From Candidatus Proteinoplasmatales archaeon SG8-5 (GTDB taxonomy: Archaea > Thermoplasmatota > Thermoplasmata > SG8-5), in contig LSSH01000073.1 of assembly GCA_001595885.1 (NCBI GenBank), positions 1 to 5,075 of the forward strand: DNA of 5,075 nt. The letters run 5' to 3'. The notes under the pieces were generated by a model. The model worked only from the letters and a program-made list of their open reading frames with translations. It did not search any database and was not told the DNA's origin. The translations under genes and the position numbers were made by a program. Positions 1 through 3,438 of the stretch are shown in pieces. Every line of letters starts with the position of its first letter. Position 1 is the first letter of the stretch.

Positions 1-86
1 GATATGATTATCTCCTGCCCCTTCTTCGCCTTTATCGAATACTTCACCAAAATCCTGGCTAGCCTCTCTATCCTTACATCAACCAT
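1..86 (-). CDS. M29-family aminopeptidase, N-terminal fragment
   Basis: Only the first 28 codons are present; the gene continues past the left edge. The ATG at 86-84 gives MVDVRIERLARILVKYSIKA followed by KKGQEIII. This pattern, a short MVDxRIxxLARILVxYS helix then a KKGxxVxI strand, is the usual N-terminus of the M29 (aminopeptidase T/AmpS-like) metallopeptidases, which remove N-terminal residues from peptides in the cytoplasm. The metal-binding residues lie outside the window, so activity cannot be judged. A purine-rich GAGGGGG stretch a few bases before the ATG can serve as ribosome binding site, and an AT-rich TATA-like element lies about 35 bp upstream. The assignment rests on recognising a short N-terminus; another protein with a similar start is possible. 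Confidence 0.6.
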   Translation of the reverse strand, partial: MVDVRIERLARILVKYSIKAKKGQEIII

Positions 87-114
87 TGTGCCCCCTCGCC
101 AAAGGAATGGACAT

Positions 115-127
115 CCAATATAATTGG
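115..127 (-). promoter_or_regulatory. TATA-like element within an inverted repeat, upstream of the M29 peptidase
   Basis: The sequence CCAATATAATTGG has perfect 5-bp arms (CCAAT/ATTGG) around a central ATA. Read on the minus strand it contains TTATAT, centred about 35 bp before the ATG at 86. That would place transcription start near 95 and leave a leader of about ten bases. It may be only a TATA box; the symmetry could also make it a regulator site. Confidence 0.35.
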
Positions 128-253
128 TTTTCCGGTGCAAGCGCCTAGAGACTTCATTTTAATAGATTGTAAATAGGAATGATCGTATGAAGGCGACCTA
201 AGCTCAAGCTCCGGCAAGGCTACGATCCATTTGGCATTTACATCATATTGAAG

Positions 254-617
254 CTATTCAAGCCCTTCCCAATTATGAATCCCTATCAAATTCCCGCATG
301 TATCGTCGAAGATTGCGTACGAGCCCCACTCCTCTTTAGTCGGTTCTCTTGTGAATTTAACACCCAAAGTTTTGAGCCTCTGGTACTCCGCTTCGACATC
401 GTCCACGGCGAATGTCGCCGCGGAAAGACCTTCCTTATAGTTGGACGCCTGGAATTAGCTCGACGTCATCGTGTCCGTCCGGAGAAATCACGGTCAGCAA
501 CCTGGCCGGTCCGCCTGTCGGGACATCCTTCTTCTTCACAAAACCGAGGATCTCGGTGTAGAACTTCAGAGCCTTTGCCTGGTCATCGACATACACGGTT
601 GTTACATCAATTCTCAT
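254..617 (-). pseudogene. VOC (glyoxalase/bleomycin-resistance fold) protein, frameshifted
   Basis: The first frame (ATG at 617-615) begins MRIDVTTVYVDDQAKALKFY, continues TEILGFVKKKDVPTGG...VISPDGHDDVELIP and stops at 437-435. The second half continues in another frame as ASNYKEGLSAATFAVDDVEA...EYQRLKTLGVKFTREPT...AIFDDTCGNLIGIHNWEGLE, ending at 256-254. Together these give the two halves of a VOC-superfamily domain of the small single-domain type: an N-terminal VxDxxKAxxFYxxxLGF unit and a C-terminal FAVDDVxAEYxRLKxLGVKF...FDDTxGN unit. The join lies at about 437-456. The linker between DVEL and AATFAVDD looks about ten residues shorter than is usual from memory, so an out-of-frame deletion is more likely than a one-base sequencing error. 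A possible TATA box (641-648, minus strand) lies 24-31 bp upstream. The substrate of this superfamily is not predictable here. Confidence 0.75.
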
Positions 618-680
618 CGGGGATAATATAATCTTTCACATTTATTAGGTTTTTCGCAGCGGTGTAACCATATCTTGATG

Positions 681-700
681 CAATAAATATTATATTATTG
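681..700. repeat. AT-rich inverted repeat in the divergent intergenic region
   Basis: CAATAA and TTATTG form perfect 6-bp arms around an 8-bp spacer. It lies between the minus-strand VOC pseudogene and the plus-strand GyrI-like gene. It is a possible regulator site, but AT-rich repeats of this size arise easily by chance. Confidence 0.3.
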
Positions 701-743
701 AAAGTGGTCACGCCTATTAAGGAACCTGAAACTCTGGAACCGA

Positions 744-766
744 TCCTGACATTCTCATTATCAGGA
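744..766. repeat. Inverted repeat TCCTGA-N11-TCAGGA
   Basis: Perfect 6-bp arms lie at 744-749 and 761-766, about 35 bp upstream of the TATA-like element of the GyrI-like gene. The position suits an activator or repressor site on DNA, since it lies upstream of the inferred transcript start. No factor can be named. Confidence 0.3.
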
Positions 767-796
767 CGGATTACTTTCGGTCACCTCCCGTAAACC

Positions 797-806
797 CATA
801 AATATG
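797..806 (+). promoter_or_regulatory. TATA-like box for the GyrI-like gene
   Basis: CATAAATATG is centred about 35 bp before the ATG at 837. Transcription would start near 826-828, just at or before the Shine-Dalgarno sequence GAGGAG at 826-831. The spacing is marginal, so the exact start is uncertain. Confidence 0.4.
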
Positions 807-836
807 CTAGGACCCTTTCAACTATGAGGAGATGTC

Positions 837-1295
837 ATGGAAGAAATCAAGATAGTAGAGATGGAAGAGATGCTGGTGGCCAGCTTCCACGCCCTCGGAG
901 AGCATCCTGAGATGGCTGCCATCACCAAGATGCAGGAGTGGGCGAAGCCGAGGGGCTTTATAAACGAAGAGGGCAAGTACCCGGTCTTCGGATTCGACAA
1001 CCCCTTTCCCGAGCCCGGTCAGAAGGAGTACGGCTACGAGGTCTGGGTGAAGCTGGACGGAGAGGTCGAGGATGACAACGTCACGGTCAAACGCATACCC
1101 GCGAGGAAGTACGCCATGCTCTACTCCCCCGGCTTCGAGAACATCGGCCCCAACTGGCGCAAGCTCATGGACTGGGTGAAGAACAGCAACGAGTACGAGC
1201 ACGCCGAGGGCCAGTGCCTGGAGGGCCACGTTCCCGGCTCGACCGAGGAGGGTGATTTCGCACTTTACCTGTATGAGCCGGTGAGGGAGAAATAA
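837..1295 (+). CDS. GyrI-like / AraC effector-binding domain protein
   Basis: This 152-residue stand-alone protein looks like the GyrI-like small-molecule-binding (SHV-type) domain, also found as the ligand domain of AraC- and MerR-type regulators such as Rob and BmrR. Visible features are an N-terminal strand (EIKIVEMEEMLVASFHALGE), a helix (MAAITKMQEWAKPRG), a central FGFDNPFPEPGQKEYGYEVWV block with the family's YxYEVW pattern, a second repeat (VTVKRIPARKYAMLYSPG, then PNWRKLMDWVKNS), and a C-terminal FALYLYEPV strand. There is no DNA-binding domain and no transmembrane segment, so it probably binds a small hydrophobic or cationic ligand in the cytoplasm as a sequestering or sensor protein; hydrolase activity is reported for some relatives. 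The ATG is supported by GAGGAG a few bases upstream. It appears monocistronic, with a tandem repeat and an opposing tRNA gene downstream. Confidence 0.8.
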   Translation: MEEIKIVEMEEMLVASFHALGEHPEMAAITKMQEWAKPRGFINEEGKYPVFGFDNPFPEPGQKEYGYEVWVKLDGEVEDDNVTVKRIPARKYAMLYSPGFENIGPNWRKLMDWVKNSNEYEHAEGQCLEGHVPGSTEEGDFALYLYEPVREK

Positions 1296-1320
1296 TCCCC
1301 TTCCTGGGCGTGAAAGCCGA

Positions 1321-1441
1321 GTCCACGCACAATGATTCACAGAAGGCGGTTTCTCATGATTGGGGCGGGTAGGCCGGGCCCACGTGCAAGGATTCACAGA
1401 AGGCGGTTTCTCATGATTGGGGCGGGCAGGCCGGGCCCACG
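1321..1441. repeat. 57-bp tandem direct repeat, two copies plus a 7-bp stub
   Basis: Copy 1 is 1321-1377, copy 2 is 1378-1434, and a partial third copy (GCCCACG) is 1435-1441. By eye the two copies differ at 5 of 57 positions, and the 36 bases at offsets 14-49 are identical. Because 57 is divisible by three, the repeat makes an open frame with a repeated 19-residue pattern, but that frame lacks a convincing ribosome binding site and is not called as a gene. The repeat lies between the end of the GyrI-like gene and the 3' end of the tRNA gene. Confidence 0.9.
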
Positions 1442-1457
1442 AACGTTTACCAAATGT

Positions 1458-1463
1458 AAAAAA
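1458..1463 (-). terminator. Oligo-T terminator after tRNA-Pro
   Basis: The minus strand has six consecutive T residues starting two bases after the tRNA discriminator base A (1465). Oligo-T on the non-template strand is a typical archaeal termination signal. The nearby arms 1432-1440 and 1464-1472 could form a 9-bp stem, but the second arm is the tRNA acceptor strand itself, so the stem is probably incidental. Confidence 0.6.
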
Positions 1464-1464
1464 G

Positions 1465-1567
1465 TGGGCCCGCCCAGATTATCAAACCTCTCCTTTCGGA
1501 AGGAGGCCTTTGAACTGGAGTTACCACCACCCCAAGGTGGAAGGATACCAAGCTACCCCACGGGCCC
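1465..1567 (-). tRNA. tRNA-Pro (anticodon GGG), T-loop interrupted by a ~30-nt insert
   Basis: On the minus strand the acceptor arms GGGCCCG (1567-1561) and CGGGCCC (1472-1466) pair perfectly, with discriminator A at 1465. T8 and G9 follow, then a D-arm with G18G19 (1549-1548) and A21. The anticodon stem CCACC/GGTGG (1540-1536/1528-1524) encloses loop TTGGGGT, giving anticodon GGG at 1533-1531. The T-stem TCCAG/CTGGG (1519-1515/1477-1473) should enclose TTCAAAT, but a ~30-nt insert splits the loop after TTCA, TTCAA or TTCAAA. Removing it leaves a 73-nt tRNA without an encoded CCA. This tRNA would decode CCC/CCU proline codons. It has its own TATA box about 30 bp before its 5' end and an oligo-T terminator, and it lies 46 bp after rpoN on the same strand. 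Confidence 0.88.
1479..1510 (-). other. Candidate non-canonical tRNA intron in the T-loop
   Basis: Restoring a 7-nt T-loop (TTCAAAT) requires removal of 30 nt. Three registers are equivalent: 1508-1479, 1509-1480 or 1510-1481, that is, after tRNA position 59, 58 or 57. The insert folds into a hairpin CTCCTT (1505-1500) / AAGGAG (1495-1490) with loop CCGA. The flanking TCAAA (1513-1509) and TTTGA (1486-1482) pair, separated from the hairpin by a 3x3 internal loop. This resembles a relaxed splicing substrate, but I could not fit a strict bulge-helix-bulge with cuts at the required sites. Confidence 0.65.
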
Positions 1568-1593
1568 TTGCTAGGCCGAGATTTTGGAAAACA

Positions 1594-1600
1594 CTATAAA
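1594..1600 (-). promoter_or_regulatory. TATA box of tRNA-Pro
   Basis: The minus strand reads TTTATAG, centred 30 bp upstream of the mature tRNA 5' end at 1567. It sits in the 46-bp gap after the rpoN stop. This spacing is standard for an archaeal tRNA promoter and independently supports the tRNA call and its strand. Confidence 0.75.
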
Positions 1601-1613
1601 GATTTGCCTGGAC

Positions 1614-1805
1614 TCAATCGAACGGCATGACCTCGTCGATGAGGTCGATGTGGGAGACTATCATCCTGCGGCAGCAGTAACGGTCCACGCCCAGGTCGTC
1701 CAGCACGGCCTGCGGGTCCTCGCCCTTCTTGTACCTCTCGACGAACTTCTCGAAGGCCGAGCCAACAACCTTCCCGCAGGTGAAACATCTGACAGGGATT
1801 ATCAT
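1614..1805 (-). CDS. rpoN: DNA-directed RNA polymerase subunit N (RpoN/Rpb10)
   Basis: This 63-residue protein has the diagnostic layout of archaeal RpoN, the homologue of eukaryotic Rpb10. It starts MIIPVRCFTCGKVV, has the helix SAFEKFVERYKKGEDPQAVLDDLGV, and then RYCCRRMIVSHIDLIDEV. The zinc ligands are C7, C10, C44 and C45, the atypical CX2C...CC zinc-bundle arrangement of the family, and the length is typical. RpoN helps assemble the RpoD/RpoL platform of the polymerase and is an essential cytoplasmic subunit. The ATG at 1805 follows a strong Shine-Dalgarno sequence GGAGGTC (1817-1811) with good spacing. It lies 75 bp after rps9 on the same strand, the usual archaeal neighbourhood. A possible separate promoter (about 1841-1854) suggests it need not depend wholly on readthrough from the ribosomal genes. 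Confidence 0.97.
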   Translation of the reverse strand: MIIPVRCFTCGKVVGSAFEKFVERYKKGEDPQAVLDDLGVDRYCCRRMIVSHIDLIDEVMPFD

Positions 1806-1840
1806 CGATGGACCTCCGGTCGTTCTGGATGTTCCATCCG

Positions 1841-1854
1841 TATTTTATTAATTG
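1841..1854 (-). promoter_or_regulatory. Possible internal promoter for rpoN
   Basis: On the minus strand AATTAATAAAATA lies 36-49 bp upstream of the rpoN ATG. A start 25-26 bp downstream would fall near 1820, leaving a short leader that still carries the GGAGGTC ribosome binding site. AT-rich intercistronic sequence can mimic a TATA box, so this is tentative. Confidence 0.35.
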
Positions 1855-1878
1855 TCATACCTACAACTGTATACAATT
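1850..1878. repeat. Inverted repeat just after rps9
   Basis: AATTGT (1850-1855) and ACAATT (1873-1878) are perfect 6-bp arms separated by 17 bp. The repeat begins three bases after the rps9 stop codon, where an attenuation or RNA-processing stem could lie. The arms are weak AT-rich pairs. Confidence 0.25.
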
Positions 1879-1880
1879 CC

Positions 1881-2285
1881 TCACCTGTATGACTTCTGCC
1901 GCCTCTTCCTCGCGCCGCGGCCCAGCGGCTTCTTGGGCATCTTTCTCCTCGGGTCGCTGACTAGAAGGCTTCTGTCGTATTCCTTGTAGATGGCCTCGAG
2001 CTTCTCGTCGCTGGTATACGCCACGATGCCCTTGGCGATTGCGGTGCGGGTTGCGTAAGCCTGGCCCATGAAACCTCCGCCCTCCACGTTGACGTCGATG
2101 TCCAGCTTCTCCGCCTTCTTGCCCGCTATCCTCAGGGGCTCCATTATCTTCTCCCTGGCGAGGTCCGGGGTCAGGAGCTCCAGGGGAACGCTGTTGATCC
2201 GCACGCGTCCCTTCCCTTTCTTCACCGAGGCCCTGGCGATGGCCGTCTTCCGTTTTCCGCTCGTGTTGACAACCTTCACCATCAT
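1881..2285 (-). CDS. rps9: 30S ribosomal protein uS9 (S9, archaeal type)
   Basis: The 134-residue product is a complete archaeal/eukaryotic-type uS9. It shows VNTSGKRKTAIARASVKKGK near the N-terminus, the conserved GGGFMGQAYATRTAIAKGIV segment in the middle, and the basic tail DRSLLVSDPRRKMPKKPLGRGARKRRQKSYR that reaches the P-site tRNA in the small subunit. There are two consecutive ATG codons at 2285 and 2282. The ribosome binding site AGGAGGTG (2295-2288) is spaced better for the second, which would give MVKVVNTSGKRK and 133 residues. The first ATG overlaps the stop of a possible small ORF (2282-2353) as ATGA. A hairpin upstream shares bases with the ribosome binding site, so initiation may be controlled by structure or by coupling. 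Confidence 0.97.
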   Translation of the reverse strand: MMVKVVNTSGKRKTAIARASVKKGKGRVRINSVPLELLTPDLAREKIMEPLRIAGKKAEKLDIDVNVEGGGFMGQAYATRTAIAKGIVAYTSDEKLEAIYKEYDRSLLVSDPRRKMPKKPLGRGARKRRQKSYR

Positions 2286-2353
2286 TGCACCTCCTGCTCC
2301 GCAGCAGGCTTATCTTGAACCTTCGCTTCAATATTAAGTATTTCCAGCTTCAA
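2282..2353 (-). CDS. Possible 23-residue ORF between rpl13 and rps9
   Basis: A TTG at 2353 opens a 24-codon frame reading MKLEILNIEAKVQDKPAAEQ then EVQ, and its TGA overlaps the first rps9 ATG (ATGA). A good Shine-Dalgarno sequence GAGGTG (2364-2359), overlapping the rpl13 stop, lies five bases before the TTG and has no other obvious purpose. The frame is in phase with rpl13, so it is also what a ribosome reading through the rpl13 TGA would add. The product would be charged, with no recognised family. An open run of this length is not rare by chance, so the call rests on the Shine-Dalgarno sequence and the overlap. Confidence 0.35.
   Translation of the reverse strand: MKLEILNIEAKVQDKPAAEQEVQ
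2293..2308 (-). promoter_or_regulatory. Hairpin overlapping the rps9 ribosome binding site
   Basis: In the minus-strand transcript CCTGCT (2308-2303), loop GCGG and AGCAGG (2298-2293) form a perfect 6-bp stem. The last two bases of its 3' arm are the first GG of the rps9 GGAGGTG sequence. Folding would compete with ribosome binding. Translation of the upstream small frame would melt it. Confidence 0.45.
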
Positions 2354-2356
2354 GAT
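2312..2356 (-). repeat. 8-bp inverted repeat in the rpl13-rps9 junction
   Basis: ATCTTGAA (2312-2319) and TTCAAGAT (2349-2356) are perfect 8-bp arms with a 29-nt loop. In RNA this would form a stem just before the hairpin at the rps9 ribosome binding site, giving the 77-nt junction two adjacent stems. The start of the possible small ORF lies at the base of this stem. Confidence 0.45.
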
Positions 2357-2362
2357 CACACC

Positions 2363-2776
2363 TCAAAACTTGGCTCCCAGGAGCTTTGACAGGTCGCCCA
2401 GGTACATCTTCCTTAGGGCTCCCTTGTCCAGTGCGTTATCGACCTGGATTGTCGCCTCCTTCTCCAGCTCCTTCGGCACGCCCACGTAGACCCTCAGCCT
2501 CTTGTAGGCCGTCCTGCCGCGGGGCTGCTGGTAGGGTACCATTCCCCTCACGGTCCGCCTGAATATCCTATCCGGCATTCGCGGGTAGAAGGGTCCCTTA
2601 CGGGTCTTGCCGAGGTCGCGCCTGTGATTGTAATCCTCCAGTATGCTCTCCTTCTTGCCGGTGATGACGATCCTCTCAGCATTCACAACCACGACGTCCT
2701 CGCCGTCGAGCAGCTGCTTGGCCACGTGGGTAGCCAGCCGCCCCATGATGTGTTCGCTGCCGTCTATCACCTTCAT
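2363..2776 (-). CDS. rpl13: 50S ribosomal protein uL13 (L13, archaeal type)
   Basis: The 137-residue protein matches archaeal/eukaryotic uL13. It starts MKVIDGSEHIMGRLATHVAK, followed by DVVVVNAERIVITGKKESIL, a YNHRRDLGKTRKGPFYPRMPDRIFRRTVRGMVPYQQPRGRTAYKRLRVY core rich in rRNA-contacting basic residues, and a helical tail ending LLGAKF. Length and ends look normal. uL13 is an early assembly protein of the large subunit. The ATG at 2776 lies four bases after the rpl18e stop, and the purine-rich GGGGTGAGGAG spanning that stop provides the ribosome binding site, which suggests translational coupling. The stop is TGA at 2365-2363, and the reading frame stays open for 27 codons after it. Confidence 0.97.
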   Translation of the reverse strand: MKVIDGSEHIMGRLATHVAKQLLDGEDVVVVNAERIVITGKKESILEDYNHRRDLGKTRKGPFYPRMPDRIFRRTVRGMVPYQQPRGRTAYKRLRVYVGVPKELEKEATIQVDNALDKGALRKMYLGDLSKLLGAKF

Positions 2777-2780
2777 CTCC

Positions 2781-3143
2781 TCACCCCATTATCCTGACGC
2801 CGCTGCCCTTGGGATTGGCCTCGGCCAACTCGAGTATGTCCATGAACTTTCCGCCCGACTTCTCCACCTTCGTCCTTGCACTGGCCGATGCCGAGAACGC
2901 GGCTATGTTCACCGGTTTGGTCAGGTTGCCGAACCCGAGCAGCTTGCCTGCCACGACGATGTTCTCCTTTGCGTTGGCATGCCTCTCGATGGCCGAGACG
3001 TTCACCTCGGCCCACACCCTGGAAGGCTTCTCCAGCCTCTTAGCCACGTCTCGCCAGATCGCCGCCTCGTTGTCTCTGGACAACTTCTTCAGCTCTGCAA
3101 TGAGCATCTCGAGGTTGGGATTGGTCTTCCTGCTCCTCTTCAA
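2781..3143 (-). CDS. rpl18e: 50S ribosomal protein eL18 (L18e), TTG start
   Basis: The product is archaeal L18e, an uL15-like large-subunit protein, read as MKRSRKTNPNLEMLIAELKK and continuing ...AAIWRDVAKRLEKPSRVWAEVNVSAIERHA...VVAGKLLGFGNLTKPVNIAAFSASASARTKVE...GVRIMG. From the TTG at 3143 it is 120 residues, typical for the family. The TTG is chosen because GTGGAGG (3156-3150) lies six bases upstream, and the TATA box at 3181-3188 predicts a transcript start near 3158. The in-frame ATG codons at 3173 and further upstream would lie before that start and would add non-conserved sequence. It heads the cluster rpl18e-rpl13-rps9-rpoN, the usual archaeal order. A perfect palindrome just upstream of its TATA box may control the cluster. 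Confidence 0.95.
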   Translation of the reverse strand: MKRSRKTNPNLEMLIAELKKLSRDNEAAIWRDVAKRLEKPSRVWAEVNVSAIERHANAKENIVVAGKLLGFGNLTKPVNIAAFSASASARTKVEKSGGKFMDILELAEANPKGSGVRIMG

Positions 3144-3180
3144 CTTAAGCCTCCACGGGTGAGTATCCCCCATTGGCCAA

Positions 3181-3188
3181 CTATATAA
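3181..3188 (-). promoter_or_regulatory. TATA box of the rpl18e-rpl13-rps9(-rpoN) cluster
   Basis: The minus strand reads TTATATAG, predicting transcription start near 3158 and a leader of about 15 nt that contains GTGGAGG before the TTG at 3143. It is the strongest TATA match in the upstream region. Confidence 0.7.
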
Positions 3189-3190
3189 GA

Positions 3191-3205
3191 ACGTTTCGCA
3201 AACGT
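3191..3205. promoter_or_regulatory. Perfect 15-bp palindrome upstream of the rpl18e TATA box
   Basis: ACGTTT-CGC-AAACGT has perfect 6-bp arms and a 3-bp centre. It lies two bases upstream of the TATA box on the transcribed orientation, overlapping the expected position of the transcription factor B recognition element. A protein bound here could block or assist TFB. A related palindrome with the same CGC centre is at 3305-3317. Confidence 0.5.
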
Positions 3206-3275
3206 GATGCGATAGGATACAAACCTGAAGGCTTTGTCTGGCCATCCCTTTATTCAAACCAATACAACCGACATG

Positions 3276-3295
3276 CCCCGTCTGTTAGGGCTGGG
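3276..3295 (+). repeat. GC-rich hairpin repeat, copy 1
   Basis: CCCCGTCTGTTAGGGCTGGG forms a stem of CCCCGTC with GGCTGGG (one mismatch and one wobble) around loop TGTTAG. It belongs to a four-copy family in this window with consensus CCCCGCCTGTNAGGGCGGGG, all in the same orientation. It lies between the divergent rpl18e and dys promoters. Confidence 0.6.
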
Positions 3296-3304
3296 TGATA
3301 ATAT

Positions 3305-3317
3305 CGAAACGCTTTCG
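3305..3317. repeat. 13-bp palindrome CGAAA-CGC-TTTCG
   Basis: The arms are perfect 5-bp matches around CGC. The layout echoes the 3191-3205 palindrome: both fit ACG-NNN-GCG-NNN-CG on the minus strand, with the TTT and AAA blocks swapped. It could be a second site for the same factor or a coincidence. Confidence 0.35.
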
Positions 3318-3348
3318 TGACAAGGCCTTCGGTGTACCGTCTGGAAGA

Positions 3349-3368
3349 CCCCGCTCGTTGGGGCGGGG
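3349..3368 (+). repeat. GC-rich hairpin repeat, copy 2
   Basis: CCCCGCTCGTTGGGGCGGGG forms an 8-bp stem (CCCCGCTC/GGGCGGGG with one T-G wobble) around loop GTTG. It is the most divergent of the four copies. It is followed by ATGTCAAAC, and its 3' arm overlaps a second perfect hairpin, GGATGTC (3367-3373) / GACATCC (3380-3386), so only one of the two can form fully. Confidence 0.6.
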
Positions 3369-3403
3369 ATGTCAAACCCGACATCCGATCACCAGGTATA
3401 ACC

Positions 3404-3410
3404 TTATATA
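3404..3410 (+). promoter_or_regulatory. TATA box of dys
   Basis: TTATATA is centred 32 bp before the ATG at 3439. Transcription would start near 3432, giving a leaderless or nearly leaderless mRNA. This agrees with the lack of a Shine-Dalgarno sequence before the ATG. Confidence 0.65.
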
Positions 3411-3438
3411 CACACGTGATTCTCGCCGATTGGATTCC

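Noticed and set aside
74..253. A minus-strand open stretch of about 59 codons directly after the VOC stop, in the same frame as the VOC second half
   Set aside because: It has no good start or ribosome binding site, overlaps the promoter and start of the M29 gene, and resembles no family. An old extension of the VOC gene cannot be excluded but is unsupported.
248..631. A 127-codon plus-strand frame opposite the VOC pseudogene
   Set aside because: It is antisense to recognisable VOC sequence and has no conserved features of its own.
1432..1472. A long stem formed by CGGGCCCAC and GTGGGCCCG with an inner TTTAC/GTAAA stem, first read as a plus-strand terminator or ncRNA
   Set aside because: The second arm is the acceptor strand and discriminator of the minus-strand tRNA, and the A-run is its oligo-T terminator, so the pairing is more simply a by-product.
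1332..1574. An 80-codon plus-strand frame with a duplicated 19-residue RRRFLMIGAGRPGPR segment
   Set aside because: It arises because the 57-bp tandem repeat is a multiple of three. It has no ribosome binding site and runs antisense through the tRNA-Pro gene.
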